Shown: in pieces, positions 1-12,059 of the stretch
Layout of the letters: the number at the start of each line of letters is the position of its first letter
Numbering within the stretch: the stretch's first letter is position 1
Assembly (NCBI RefSeq): GCF_034190915.1
Contig: NW_026947507.1
Location: 31,486,001 to 31,550,000, forward strand
DNA from: Cavia porcellus
Taxonomy: Eukaryota; Chordata; Mammalia; Rodentia; Caviidae
Length of the DNA stretch: 64,000 nt
Direction: 5' to 3'
Made by a program: the position numbers and the translations under genes
The notes under the pieces: generated by a model
What the model saw: the letters and a program-made list of their open reading frames with translations, nothing else
What the model was told of the DNA's origin: nothing
Database searches by the model: none

Positions 1-1460
1 ATGTAGCTTAATAGATTTGCTTTTGAGGGAATATAGCATAAAAACTGATTTAATAAAATAGTGAAATGTGATGGTCACATCAGTGCAGGCCTTATTACAG
101 ATGTATATGCATTAAAATTCCTGGCAAATACAGAACATAAAGTATCTAAGTGTAAATTATAGTCTCAAATCCACAATATTTGCTGATATGACACAAAATT
201 TACATAAAAATATGTTCTCAATACAGAATTAAATTATTTCATTTATAATTATTGCAGGAGGCTAAAACTAACCAATGTGATGGTCAACACCTAGGGAAAA
301 TTTCCTTCCACCAACACGGAGTAGACAGAATTAGTAGAAACATAATAAACATAAATGAATAAATTACCGATATTCACAAGAATTGAAATTCTTAAATTGT
401 GCTTAATGTTTTAACCTTTATGTGTATGAGTACATATACATGTATGTGCACACATGCACAAATGATATCAGTGGAGATCTGCATTTTACTTTATCAGTGA
501 AGTTTAAAGTGCATATTCATATCCATTATTACCTACTCATAGTATACAGTATGCATAGTATAGTATGCAGTTCCTCATCATAACCCTTTGCCAACTGTAT
601 AAAACATGTCATGTGACAAACATTTTAGAAAATTTTCTGAGAAAAAGATCATTATATATCACCCTTTATATAAGTTAATAATGTTTTATTGAGCTTTAAT
701 GATTTTTCATGCTAACAAGCAGAAGAAGAAAAAAATTTTCACTGAAATCCAAGTGACTTTGTATGTTTCAGAATTTTACTTTGTTTTTACTTTGAAGGCA
801 CAAGGTGATTGGAGTTGTTTTGTAATAAAATCTTTATGCTTATTTTAGGTAGTGCCCGTATATTTATTAGGAAACCTTATTTTGACAGTTTGATTTGGAA
901 GAAGTTCTACACATCCACATTAGCAAATCACTGGGGGGTGGGGAGTGAGTTTATTGCACAACTTTGAGTTTTCAAAGTAGACTAGAACCTGAACCATCTG
1001 AGATCAACCAGAATCATTTTAAGGCACTGGACACCATGATGGGTTTGAACCACAAATGCCTTCTCCGTGAACCCCCCTTTTTTTTAAACAATATTACGTA
1101 CTTTAATAGGTTAAGCACAAAGGAAATTGCATGGACTCTTAGGTATGAACATCAGAGACATGTTCTCTTCATTCTGTTCTCCTAAAAAACTATAAAGAGC
1201 AGATAGATGCTAGAGACAAATGACTCACTGTATTTTCTCAGTGGATTCAGACGAGGGCTTGAAGGCCAGGCTCTGTCAACAAAGAGTCGCCACTGTGGCT
1301 TTTTTGTTCACTTATAAATTAAAAAAAATAAAATTAACTTCTCCGTACCTGCGTGAGAAATAGTTAAGGGTCACAAAGGAAAGCCAAAAAACTCCTGGCG
1401 TCATTGCCGGGAATTACAGATTTCCCCTTCCCCCAAATAACCATTCCTTTCATTCTTGAG
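1..1460. other. Upstream intergenic DNA, no gene seen
   Basis: AT-rich non-coding sequence. It contains a short purine/pyrimidine-alternating stretch near 420-465 (TGTGTATGAGTACATATACA-like). The only open frame of note, 964-1185, has no recognisable product. In other mammals Npy5r lies upstream of Npy1r in the opposite orientation; no Npy5r coding exon is visible here, so it would lie before position 1. Confidence 0.5.
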
Positions 1461-2625
1461 TTAGGTTTAGGCCGGAGGTTTCCGCCGAAAATGACTTCGG
1501 CCACAAGGTGGCACTGACCTGCAGACAACCAAGCACAGTGGCACTGACTTTTTTTTAACGCCCTGTGAAATCGCGTCGCCTCCTCGGAGTCCAGGACTCT
1601 GGGGATGAAAGCTCACTTTCCTCCGCGTGGCGCGTCCTGTCACGGTGCATGGTTTAGGTTGAGCTGCTTTTCTCTCCACAATTCCGAGGCCACGCGCCCT
1701 CGTGGTGACTCCCGGGGGAGGCCGGGGTGAGGAGCTCGGGTGCTCCCGGGGCGCCGTCATGTGATCCCAGGATGAGGTGGAGTTCGGCTTTAAGGGGGCG
1801 TCTCTTCCTATCTACACCAATCTTTAGGGTTGGAACAGGGGAAACTGCAGCGGATCTTTGCCGCCCCGCCTGCTCCCTGGCTGGACACCTTTCCCGCTTT
1901 AACCCACGAGCCAAAGAGAAGAATTCGGAAGGAGGTGAGTTTCAAGTTTACGCTTTTTAAAGGGACTTTTAGGAAATCTCTCGTCGCCGAGGCGATGGAT
2001 AAGAGGAAGGGAAAGGATGCAGGTGACTGAAACTGAGTTGGGGCTGGAGCCGGCCCTCTGCCTCGCCCCAGTGCGGGGTGGCCAGGTGCCCGGTGCCCCA
2101 GATGGGCTGGCAGGTGTCGGACGCGCCAGACCTGCGGGCAGCTGCGGGTCCCGCGCTGGGGAGCGGGCGGCGGCGCGGCGAGCAGAGCCTTCCCGGAGTC
2201 CGCGCGCCCCCGCGCACCGCTGCCGAGGGTCCCCGCAGGGGGCTCCAGGTCCCCTGCCACCGCTCCCTTCCGCCTGGGGGACTGGGAGGTGCGCCCCTCG
2301 AGCTTCCCGCGCCGCGCCTTTATTTTACATTTTTCTGGAGCCGGAGTTTTCCTGGAGTGGAGGGCAGGGGCGCGCTGGGAAGGGTGGGCGGCATGGGCGA
2401 GCGTCCGCCCTCGCCGCTGCCTCGCGGCCCTCGGGCGCTGGCCCCGGGGGTGGAGGTGCGGGCCGGCCCCGGGGCGCGGAAACCTTACCCCACTTGTCTA
2501 GGCTGGGTTTGAGCCCAGATCCCCCTGCGTGCGCTGGGCACTTCGAGTCTGTCCCCGCGCCCTGGCAGATACTCAAGCTCTCAGCTCCTGTTTCGCGGAG
2601 TTTTAATCCTCGAACTCTTTAGCTT
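1460..2625. promoter_or_regulatory. CpG island, probable Npy1r promoter region
   Basis: GC and CpG content rise sharply against AT-rich flanks. GC-box-like GGGCGG cores occur (for example near 2163 and 2385), and a TGACGCCA-type CRE-like site lies just upstream on the minus strand near 1397-1404. Many overlapping open frames on both strands are a by-product of GC-rich sequence with few stops, not genes. Established knowledge: Npy1r and Npy5r are divergently transcribed in mammals and share a promoter neighbourhood, so this island could serve both. The exact transcription start cannot be read from sequence. Confidence 0.7.
1806..1934 (+). other. Npy1r: Candidate non-coding first exon of Npy1r (3' end at splice donor)
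   Basis: A strong splice donor, GAG|GTGAGT, sits with GT at 1935-1936 inside the CpG island, in the right orientation and distance to join the acceptor at 7430-7431. The sequence just before it is GC-rich without being obviously coding, as expected for a 5'UTR exon. The 3' boundary is supported by the donor; the 5' boundary given is arbitrary. Npy1r is known in other mammals to use alternative first exons, so other starts are possible. Confidence 0.45.
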
Positions 2626-3044
2626 CTTTTGGAACGGTTAATGATGGATCGCGCTGCATTGGGAATGTAGGGCTGGACTCCCGAAGAACGAGGTTCATCA
2701 CGGTGTCCGTTGATCCCCGGGTAGAATGGAGAGATGTGCATGTTTTAAAGAGCTGTTGGGCTAAAGCCAGTGAATTGACTTTGGGTGCTTGCTTATTTGG
2801 GGTTGGTGTGGCGTTTGCAGTTTTGCCAGTGTCTTGTCATCTCCAATAGGCACGTTTTCTGAGAGATGGACGGTTGCACATGTATGGATAGGGGATGAGG
2901 AATAGAAGAGATCCGGGTAATTCACAGTAGAGTAAGATGGGCAGGAACGGAATTATAATCGAATAATCTCATTTCATTCTTTGGTAACTCTCGGAGTCTT
3001 AGAGAATGGAAAAAACATAGAGGAGGGGGATATTTCTTTCCATC

Positions 3045-3150
3045 CTTCTTTCCTTCTCTGTCTCTCTCTGTCTGTCCATCTGTCCCTCTCCCTCTCTCCC
3101 TGTCTCTGTCTCTTTCTGTCTGTCTGTCTGTGCCTGTCTCTCGCTGTCTC
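3045..3150. repeat. Simple repeat, (TCTG/TCTC)n
   Basis: Imperfect run of TCTG, TCTC and CCCT units on the plus strand, within Npy1r intron 1. Confidence 0.85.
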
Positions 3151-5652
3151 TTCTCAGTGATTCTCTGTGTCCACCTGGATCCTAGGGAAAATGTAACTTC
3201 CCTGATCTGGTCAAGTGCAGAGCTTGCCTGTCAGGACTGGAGCTGGAGAACCTTACCAAGGCCCTCCTCAGGTTTCCTGGTGAACCAAGAGCTAGACCAG
3301 AAAGCTGTTGGCCCCTTTCCACACCATCGCTAAAGCCCAACGATGGTTTTTCCGTGTTGGTCTTTCCTTATTGTCTTAAGGCAGCTGTCTATTGGACATA
3401 CCCTTCCCCTGGGCAGGGAAGGAACAGAGAATTACATAACTCCTTTAGGTAAGCTAACAGTAACTTTGAGAAGTTGTGTGTAACAATACTCACAAGTGTC
3501 TTCCAAAACTAAAGAAGCCAACAGTCTTACAGTATTTGAAAAAAATTAATGTCGCAGCAATGTATGGCCAGAGAGCTGTCTTTTCAGACAGGAAGAGCAC
3601 TGTAAGGAAAGAAGGCCCAGAATTCTTATTGAACCGAAGGATAAGATTTCCCCCAACGATGCTGCATGTAATATTTTGTCTGTGTATATGACAGCTATAC
3701 TAAAATTTTATAGTATTAAATTTCTGTAATGCCTGTACTTGTAGAGTTTATTTTACAGGTATATATTGGAATAGTAAATACCAAACTGTTTTCTTTTGCC
3801 AACATAAGGTATGTAAAGTCTATTACCACTGTTATTTTGTAACAAGTATTCTTCATTGAAGTTATACTAAGATCAATTGAAAAATATATTTTATCTAATG
3901 TTAAACTATTTTAGCCGACTAGAATGACTACCAAGCCTGCACTTAACCAAAGAAGCCTGGAAATATATTTTAAAAACTAAAGGTTGCATTTTCTGTACAG
4001 TTATGTTGACTTCTACTTAGTGGGAATACCACTATGCCTTGTAAGACACGTCTATCAAATATAACTTCAAAGGTACCACAGTCTCAGTATACTTAACTCA
4101 ATTTATCTGTAAGAATTCTGTCTTCGTAGCCCATGTAGTGAAATAATTTATCAGGTGTTTTGATGAATGTCTATACTGGTGAAAATAAATCTGTGGATAT
4201 AAAACTTGTTTTTTTTCCTTTGCACTGTAAAACCCTTGCTCTGTGCCCACATTATCTTCTACCTGGATTTCTGCACTGCCTGCTAATGAATCTCTCTATT
4301 TATTCTCTTTGCTTTCTTAAATGTGTTGGAGAAAGCAGCTAGACTAATAATTTTAAAGCAAAAGTTGTAGAACTTTATGCCTTTGCCAAAGCCTCTCCAG
4401 TGGCATTTCTTCGAGGTCAGAGGCAGAGCATCCCATTAAAATAAAATCTGCACAGTCTGTGCTGCCGAGTTAGCCTTCCCAATTAACTTCCTGTTAATTT
4501 CTCCTGCACTCCTTCTTCTTCTTCCTTGCTGCTTTGCAAATCAGGTATACTCCAGTCTGGGATTTTATAGTTGTTCTTTCCATGCTGGTTGCAATCCATA
4601 TGCCTTTCCATATGGAAATATCCATGTGACTTCTTCACTCACTACTCTTTAGGTCTTAACTAATACGTTGTCTTCTTAGACTGTCAGAGGCCTCTTCTTA
4701 CCCAGTAGTACCTTGCAATTCCCAACAATGCCAGGCTTCCTTCCCTGCTTGCTTGTTGTCCATAGAACTTATTGTCACTGTATCTTTCACTTTCTGTTTC
4801 TTGGCTTTCTCTGCCCACAATACCAGAAACACAATACAAAGGTCACGGTTCTCTTTACTAAAGCAAAGACCGTCACAAAATAGGTGTTAAATAAATACGT
4901 ACTGGAGAAATGAATGATCTTTTAGAAACAGTTCGCCTTTCTAACACAAAGTACTATTTTTTTCTTATCTCCCTGGCCTCATAGAATGACTAATGTAATA
5001 AACATTCACGTTGTATTTAAAAACTCTGTGATAGAATTCAGCTATTGATGTTAAGATTAATTTAAACAAGAGCTTATTATTCCAACCATGCATCTACTCT
5101 GTCCTTGACATCTTTTTATTCTAAATCTAATATTATCAGTGTACTATGAAGTATGAACAGTGCCTACCTTAAAGACATTGGATGGGAGCCAATTAAAAAT
5201 TCTACTAACCAAGTGGTGCTTTGAGGGATGGATAGGGCAGGGAGAAATGAAGTGTAAATACAGTTATACTTGGTAGACTTGAGTAAATCAGCCTGCTGGG
5301 ACAGTCTTCACATTGGGGCTGTAAGAGTGCAGAGTGGAAAGAAGACATAACATAAAGATGTTTAAGTGTCAGGATAAGGAAGGACAATAATATATACTAC
5401 ATGTGTCTCAAACCAGCGCTCTCATTTGCCCGGTAAACTTGTTGACAGGCAGCTGCGAGGAGCCATAAGATAATGAGGGCATACACTGCATACACTGTTA
5501 CTGTCCTACTATTAGCACAAATGAGGAAAAACTCATAACTAATAAGTAATGTTAAACATCTTTGTAGTAATTTCAGTATGAAATACGATACTTTTCTTAA
5601 TTGCCTAGAGAACAAGGGATTTCAAAAAAACTTTAAAATTATTACCTGTTAC

Positions 5653-5842
5653 AGTGCCAGGCATGATGGCACACGCCTGTAGCCTAGCACTTTGGGAAGC
5701 TGAGGGTGGGTACACCCAAGTGTGAGTCCTGTCGGGGCATGTCTCAAAATAAGAAATAAAAAAGGTTGAGGAGTGTAACTCAGTGTGAAGGTCCTAATTG
5801 AGTTCAGTCCTCGGGACTATAACAAAACTAAAATAAAAATCA
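5653..5842 (+). repeat. Composite 7SL (B1-like) + ID-like SINE (B4-like)
   Basis: The left half carries the 7SL-type pattern GGCATGATGGCACACGCCTG followed by CACTTTGGGAAGCTGAGG. An A-rich linker and a diverged tRNA-like half follow (GTGTAACTCAG as box A relic, GTTCAGTCCTC as box B relic), then an A-rich tail near 5821-5842. This B1-then-ID order is that of rodent B4/B1-dID SINEs. Diverged, hence old. Confidence 0.7.
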
Positions 5843-7431
5843 TTACCCACTGTTTCAAAGTTTGTTTTCTTACCCGAACTGTCATTACCTGATCGTTCTC
5901 TCTGCCTTTTGAATTCCTAAGAGGATGTGGGATTACACCATTACTGTGAGGCTGTCTTTCCAGGCTGTTCCAAAGAGGAAGAGGGAACCCTATTTCTAAT
6001 GATGTTTCCACTTGAAATGATTCCATTACCATCCCTGAATACTTTTGTTTTGCCTGTTAAAATAACTTTTATTTTATTGTTTTTCAGTTTTATGAGGCCA
6101 AAGTGCAGATTTAAAACAGAAAACATCCCATATTCTAGAAAGTAAAAACACTAAGAGAATGGTTTATTAGAAGAATCACTTAGAAGGCAAATGCATTTTT
6201 GTCTTTACTAAATTTGTTATTTTCTTTTCAGTGGAGGTAAACTTACACAATTTTCTTTATTGTTCTCGCATAAGGAAGAAAGAAATGCAATTCAGTTTCT
6301 TAACACAGCCATGATAGTCTCTTAATTAGCCTAAGAAATCACATCTCATATATCTGTTTAGTAATCTAGAAAACAGAAAATTTTAAAGAGAAGCTTTTAA
6401 TATCAATAAGGCTATTGTCTGTGATACATCTTGCTCTTAAGACAGAAGTATTTGTCACAAAATGTTGTAAGTCAAAATTACAACTGAAATATATACCCTT
6501 GCATTAGATATAGTTTTGTGGGAAGGAAAGATATCTCTAAGGCTCTTAAAAATCTTTTGAATGCATTGGACAAGTTAATAAAAAAAAGTCCTGGAGTCTT
6601 TTAAAGGACCCTACACTGTGTGAGATTTCTTCAACTTCCCTATGGTAGATCTCTTGCTACTTTCGTAGACAATTCCATTTAATTAAACTTCTGTTTCTCA
6701 TAATGATGTGATTTTCTTAAATAATGTGTATCTTTTGGTTCTACTTCTACCTCGTATGGTTCAACATAATATTCTAAGCCAGAATCACACATTCCAAAGA
6801 CCACATATTAAAATATGGGGACAATATCTCTACCATTCTAAATATTTGTTAGATAAAACACTAACTTTATCTTCCCACATTCCCTTCTATGGCAAAGTTT
6901 TTCTGACATTTTTCCCGAATTCTCCCTTTGAATATACTTGTGCTAAATAATGTCTGTGTTAAAAAAACATTCCACTATACGGTGAGTTATTCTTACAACT
7001 TGACTTCTACTTTATTTTACGATTTACATAGTTTAATGAAAAATTATGTATATGTTATTATTTTGCTTTGTTTTTTATGTTTTATACTATTATCTGTGCA
7101 TTAAGTTGTTACACACTCACATTTGTATACTATTTAAGATTGTCCTGATGTGCTGTCTGTGTAAGATTTTGGAAGGTGTGAGACATTCATGCACACTGTA
7201 CTAAAGCATAGGTCACTGAAACTGGATGTGTCATCAAATCTAATTGAAAATACTTCAGGAGGTTTAAAATTCAAAATGTTTGCATGATTCTTCCATTTTA
7301 AAAAGACATTTACAAGATTATATTTTATTTACTGACTTCAGTGTCTTCACTTAAAGAGTTCTACACATCAAAATTTATTTTGACTGCCCTTAGTAAAATT
7401 AGTAACAGAATTGGTCATTTTTTCTTTATAG

Positions 7432-7577
7432 GTTATTCAGTTCATGTGGATGAAGAACGCAGAGTAATTGTGGTAAATGGATTCCAATAAGGGAAAGAAG
7501 GATAACCCGAACAGTTAAAATGCTTTGAAGAAGCATATTGTGCATTTGTCTAATCTATTACAACAAAACCGATCAAA
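7432..7577 (+). other. Npy1r: Npy1r 5'UTR portion of the first coding exon
   Basis: Begins after the polypyrimidine/AG acceptor ending at 7431 and runs to the ATG at 7578. The sequence resembles the known mammalian Npy1r leader (GTAAATGGATTCCAATA near 7472). An upstream ATG at 7445 is followed in frame by a nearby stop; it could modestly dampen initiation. Confidence 0.75.
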
Positions 7578-8276
7578 ATGAATTCAACGTCATTTTCTCA
7601 GCTTGAAAACCATTCAGTTCACTATAACTTGTCAGAGGAGAAGCCCTCATTTTTTGCATTTGAAAATGATGATTGTCATCTGCCGTTGGCTGTGATATTT
7701 ACCTTAGCTCTCGCTTATGGAGCCGTGATCATTCTTGGGGTCTCTGGAAACCTGGCTTTGATCTTAATCATCTTAAAACAAAAGGAGATGAGAAATGTCA
7801 CCAACATCCTGATCGTGAACCTGTCCTTCTCAGACTTGCTCGTTGCCATCATGTGTCTCCCCTTCACATTTGTCTACACACTAATGGACCACTGGATCTT
7901 TGGTGAGATCATGTGCAAGCTGAATCCTTTTGTGCAGTGCGTTTCGATCACCGTGTCCATTTTCTCTCTGGTTCTCATTGCTGTGGAACGACATCAGCTG
8001 ATCATCAACCCGCGAGGGTGGAGACCAAATAACAGACACGCTTACATAGGTATTGCTGTCATTTGGGTTCTTGCTGTGGCTTCCTCTCTGCCCTTCATGA
8101 TCTATCAAGTGCTGACTGACGAGCCGTTCCAAAATGTAACGCTGGATGCATTCAAAGACAAGTTGGTCTGCTTTGATCAGTTCCCGTCGGATTCCCACCG
8201 GTTGTCCTACACTACTCTTCTCTTGGTGCTGCAATACTTTGGTCCACTCTGCTTTATATTCATATGCTACTTTAAG
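7578..8276 (+). CDS. Npy1r: Neuropeptide Y receptor type 1, coding exon A (residues 1-233)
   Basis: Class A G-protein-coupled receptor for neuropeptide Y and peptide YY, coupling to Gi/o at the plasma membrane. This exon encodes the extracellular N-terminus and TM1-TM5. Visible: three N-glycosylation sequons (N2, N11, N17), no signal peptide, the TM1 GN motif (VSGNLAL), TM2 NLSFSD, the extracellular disulfide pair C113 and C198, and E137-R138-H139 in place of the usual DRY, which is normal for Y1. Exon A plus exon B gives 383 aa, against 384 in human. The start is the first ATG after the conserved leader and gives MNST, as in orthologues. The exon ends CYFK with donor AAG|GTAAGA. Nearly every residue matches the known family, so the assignment is firm. 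Confidence 0.97.
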
Positions 8277-8381
8277 GTAAGAAAACCTTGTCTCCCTATT
8301 ATTTGCCTGTTTACCTTCTTTCTGCAGAATCCCTCATTAAACAAGCGGTTCTATTTGAATACATTTTCTTTTTATATATAG
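8277..8381 (+). other. Npy1r: Npy1r mini-intron (105 nt)
   Basis: GT (8277-8278) to AG (8380-8381), with an AT-rich pyrimidine tract before the acceptor. A short intron after TM5 is a known conserved feature of mammalian Npy1r. It is 35 codons long and has no in-frame stop until its last three bases, TAG at 8379-8381, so a retained intron would end the protein exactly at the acceptor with 34 added residues. Confidence 0.95.
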
Positions 8382-8834
8382 ATCTACATTCGCTTAAAAA
8401 GGAGAAACAACATGATGGACAAGATGAGAGACAGTAAGTACAGGTCCAGTGAAAGCAAAAGAATCAACATCATGCTGCTGTCCATTGTGGTAGCCTTTGC
8501 GGTCTGCTGGCTGCCTCTTACCATCTTTAACACTGTGTTCGATTGGAATCACCAGATCATTGCCACGTGCAACCACAATCTCTTGTTCCTGCTGTGCCAC
8601 CTCACGGCAATGATATCCACTTGTGTCAACCCCATATTTTATGGATTCCTGAACAAAAACTTTCAGAGAGACCTGCAGTTCTTCTTTAACTTCTGTGATT
8701 TCCGATCTCGGGATGATGACTATGAGACAATAGCCATGTCGACCATGCACACGGATGTGTCAAAGACTTCTTTGAAGCAAGCAAGCCCACTTGCATTTAA
8801 AAAAATCAGCTGTGTTGAGAATGAGAAAATCTGA
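8382..8834 (+). CDS. Npy1r: Neuropeptide Y receptor type 1, coding exon B (residues 234-383)
   Basis: Encodes the third intracellular loop (IYIRLKRRNN, basic), TM6 with C275-W-L-P, extracellular loop 3, TM7 with the N316-P-x-x-Y motif, and the cytoplasmic tail. C338 in FNFCDF after helix 8 is the likely palmitoylation site. The tail is Ser/Thr-rich (DVSKTSLKQAS), the usual substrate for GRK phosphorylation and arrestin binding. The reading frame continues directly from CYFK across the mini-intron. The stop is TGA at 8832-8834. The extreme C-terminus (SCVENEKI) is the only stretch that visibly diverges from the orthologues I know. Confidence 0.97.
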   Translation: MYIRLKRRNNMMDKMRDSKYRSSESKRINIMLLSIVVAFAVCWLPLTIFNTVFDWNHQIIATCNHNLLFLLCHLTAMISTCVNPIFYGFLNKNFQRDLQFFFNFCDFRSRDDDYETIAMSTMHTDVSKTSLKQASPLAFKKISCVENEKI

Positions 8835-10050
8835 AAGTGCTTGGAGCACATAGTCTCTTTAAAAGCAAGTACACCCTGCCATATTTTTGTCAACTGTTCT
8901 CCCATGGAATGGATTGAAATCATTTGAGAAAGACCAGGAGTTTCTTGTCTTGCCTTTCACTGCTTTTGTCATAGTTGTCATTATTATATTTGGAACAAAA
9001 TGTGTGGGGTTTGGAATCTTCTGGCAATAGTTTTAACCAGATTTCCTTGAAGTGCTTTTTATGAAATTATGCATATAACATAAAGACTTTGAGACTGTAT
9101 TTATATGAAAGAAATTTCTTGGGAGTATTACTGTAAACTGACTTCAGAAGCACTAGCCCCCTTAAACTCACATTACACTGGGCCATCTTGATTAGATTCG
9201 TGTGTCATTACATTAGGCCACCCTCATTAATGAGAGGCACCATTTTAGTCTGTTGTAGAATTGATGGCATGAAAATGCTACAGTAAGAGTATAGAACTCA
9301 AAGAGAGTCTGAAGATTTTCCAGAATGGTTTTCCTTTTTTTTTTCCTATTGTTAATATAGGACTTGATTTTCTTCTAATTGGGTGTCATTTAAGATACAA
9401 ATGTATAAAAATACTTCTCAGTTGTGAATAATGTGGGGAATTAGACTACCTAAAGAATGAAGTGGGAAGTCAGTTCCCTGATTTCCAGACTATTTTGAAA
9501 CCTGACAACCAAAGCATTTCAGAGTAATTAGTTTAGCAAATGAAGTAGACCTGCTGCAAAGGAAGTATATTCATCTGAATTGACAGTCAAGAAGTTTCCC
9601 AGCCTTTACAGACTGTTCAGTGTTTGTCAAGCTTTCTCACACCACCATGTACTTTGAAAGGCGTTTTCAGCTTTACAATATGTAGAAATGCAAAATGTAT
9701 TTCCTTTACTGGAGTGCCTACCTTAGGAAATTATTTTTCACTTTCACTGACCATCTTTCAAAGCAAACAATACCAAGGGACAGTGTTTTAAAAAATGTTC
9801 ACTGCAGCTAGCAGGCATAAATACCTAAAAACGTCCTGTAGCTCATGTTACTTTGTATAAACTGTGTGACTTGTGGAATTTTATAAACCATGCACTATAT
9901 AGAGTACTGAGAAATTGTGCTATGTGAATATACTTAATTTCATGTATCTTGTAATCATGATTGAGCCTAATGTTTTTGAGAAAAGACATTTTAAAGAACA
10001 AGACACATCTTGAATGTACTATACAAAGTATTAAATGTGTTTGATTTCAG
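8835..10050 (+). other. Npy1r: Npy1r 3'UTR (inferred end)
   Basis: AT-rich non-coding sequence after the stop codon. No canonical AATAAA was seen before 10 kb. The best poly(A) signal is the variant ATTAAA at 10030-10035, followed by a T/GT-rich stretch (GTGTTTGATTTC). An AATAAA-containing run (AAATAAATAATGAATAAATG) near 10338-10357 is an alternative end. The boundary is therefore approximate. Confidence 0.5.
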
Positions 10051-10975
10051 AAGGGCAAGCACTTTCTTCATTAAAAAGTTGTTTTTGCTTTTTCTGAGGA
10101 GTCTGTAATGTGTCTTTCTTTGGCTTCATTTTTATTTTCCATTTCCTTCCCTCCCACGATGTCCGATTGCATCCGTATCACCTCGCTAATGACACATTTT
10201 CTACTCTGTTGTATATCTAATGATGGACCAGTCACCCTGTCTTGCTGCTTGAGAGCTTCTAGGACTCTCCCCAGTGCATGTAGCACAGTGCCAACTATTT
10301 AGAGGTTTTCCAAAAAATACTTCTAGAACAAACAAACAAATAAATAATGAATAAATGTTCTTCTTTTCATCTCATTTATGCTCACATTAAATTCACATCT
10401 TGGGTTCTTCTTGCTAAGTGACTATTTAATGAGAAAGTTTCTTTTGTACCATAATATTTTCCTTCCTCACTGAAGCAAAGAGGACATATTAGACTTTTGG
10501 GAATTTGCTTCATTGACCTCATAAATCAAACAAACATCAAACATTTTACAAACAAACTTTTGACTTTTAATAAATTAAATTATAGTGTAAGAGTGTCCTA
10601 AAATTAACTTTTAATCCTTACTGGAGATTCTTTTACTTTTTTTACTTGAGACTCTTAACTACTTCATATTTTTCTATTTTCTGGCACTAATAGGAAATTC
10701 TTTCCTCCCTAGGTGTCACAGAAACAAATTGCTACTTAGGAAGAGTGCTAATATGTGGCTTTGTCGGCGCATCTGCTGTGATGACCATTTCAAGATTTCT
10801 CATTTAGCTATATGTGCTGTTGACTTCTTAAAATCTATATAAATAATGAACTATCAAATTATACTGAATATCAAATACTTCTATTTTATCCAAAAACTCT
10901 GGTGAGCTAAAAGTCTAGTTTCAGCACCAATGCTTTATAGAGTTTAAAAAGAATAAATAACCATATTAAATAGAA
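10051..10975. other. Intergenic, no gene seen
   Basis: AT-rich sequence with a small (AAAC/AAAT)n patch near 10330-10360. No recognisable repeat or coding sequence otherwise. Confidence 0.5.
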
Positions 10976-10977
10976 GC

Positions 10978-11045
10978 TAGGCTGAGGATTTAGCTCAGTG
11001 GCAAAGCACCTCCTGGCAAGCTTGAGGGACCCAAAGTTGAAGCTG
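10978..11045 (+). repeat. Diverged ID-like tRNA-derived SINE
   Basis: The pattern GCTGAGGATTTAGCTCAGTGGCAAAGCACC keeps the tRNA-Ala-like A box (TTAGCTCAGTGG). The B box region has decayed (GGGACCCAAAGTT) and no clean tail or duplication remains. An older copy of the family seen at 13374. Confidence 0.6.
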
Positions 11046-11865
11046 AAATGTTCACCTGAGCTACAGATTATTGTGTTGAGGAGGAATCAAGTTCAACTTT
11101 TTCCAGTGCTGCTGAGCTAATAATAGAGCTATACTTACGATATGGTCTTCTGAAATACTTTTTCTATCCCTTTACAAGCCACATAGTGTGTAGCAGTATG
11201 GAAAAGAAATGGAATCATGTAGAACAGCTGAGAGAAAATGGTCAGGACGGTTACATTCCTCCCTCACAATCCCCTTCTGAATTAGAGAATTTCATTTAAA
11301 AGTAGACTTTGGTTACTCACATTAGTTTTATTTCTTTACTGTTCATTAAATAGTATCAACCTCTTTTCTATTCAACAAATTCCCGAAAGTACATATTATA
11401 CAGTAATTTAAATTTGATGGCTAAACAAATTAGATACTTTGTCAGTGGACATACTTGTCCACATACAATAAACCTAGGAAACCTAGGAAAGAGAGGCAAG
11501 TTTAAACTGAGGTTCTGGGGATAAATCTAGTTTTGTGGCATAGTTGCAGTTTAGTGAGGTTACTGGCAGCACTAATCCTCATAGCCAGGATTAGTTAACA
11601 AGGATTCTTCTAGAATTAAGGTAGTTTCTTAGTGAAACTTGAACTTTTTTCAGTCTCCATATTTTCTTTAACTACTTATTTCTGGAATCCTTAACATTTT
11701 TGACTTAAGTATTAGAGTCATAACCTAATTCCCCAGGTTTTATTTGTGAGTTGATTCCTGTATTATTAATATATGTGTTAGAAGCTCAACACATTCTCTT
11801 TTTGTATGGATTTGTGCATACAGTATAAATCTTCAATGAGTTTATTTCTCATTTTTATTCATTAT
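11046..11865. other. Intergenic, no gene seen
   Basis: Nothing recognisable; AT-rich. A local duplication AACCTAGGAAACCTAGGAAA occurs near 11471-11490. Confidence 0.4.
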
Positions 11866-11869
11866 TTCC

Positions 11870-12035
11870 TATAAAAGCTCTCAGGTAGACATCACTTATC
11901 ACAAACTACCCTAAAACATAGTACTGCTTTTCTCATTTTCTCATAAAGAAATAGAGGGAGGAGAGATTGTACAATGTACCCAAAGTCACTCAACTATCAA
12001 ACCAGAGAACCAGGATTCGAATTCAACTAACTTGG
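11870..12035 (-). repeat. MIR-like SINE fragment
   Basis: The plus strand shows the reverse pattern of an ancient MIR: a TCATAAAGAAATAGAGG-like core followed by CCCAAAGTCACTCAACTA and an ACCAGGATTCGAA end. Diverged; boundaries approximate. Confidence 0.5.
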
Positions 12036-12059
12036 TGTTACGGATTAAAAACTGGTGAT

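Larger units (their letters stand above)
1935..7431 (+). other. Npy1r: Npy1r intron 1 (inferred)
   Basis: Interval between the candidate donor at 1935 and the acceptor TTTCTTTATAG ending at 7431. It holds a pyrimidine-rich TCTG/TCTC repeat (about 3045-3150) and one composite SINE (about 5653-5842). The stretch 4200-4900 looks like decayed ancient repeat or plain intronic DNA; I could not assign it firmly. The rest (2626-3040, 3150-5650, 5843-7431) shows nothing recognisable. Confidence 0.5.

Noticed and set aside
2017..2622. Long open frames in the CpG island (201, 150 and 144 codons)
   Set aside because: Overlapping Pro/Gly/Ala/Arg-rich frames on both strands result from GC-rich DNA with few stops; no domain or conserved start.
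7578..8381. A 267-aa open frame as the whole receptor
   Set aside because: It reads through a GT-AG intron; the true CDS joins 7578-8276 to 8382-8834, restoring TM6, TM7 and the tail.
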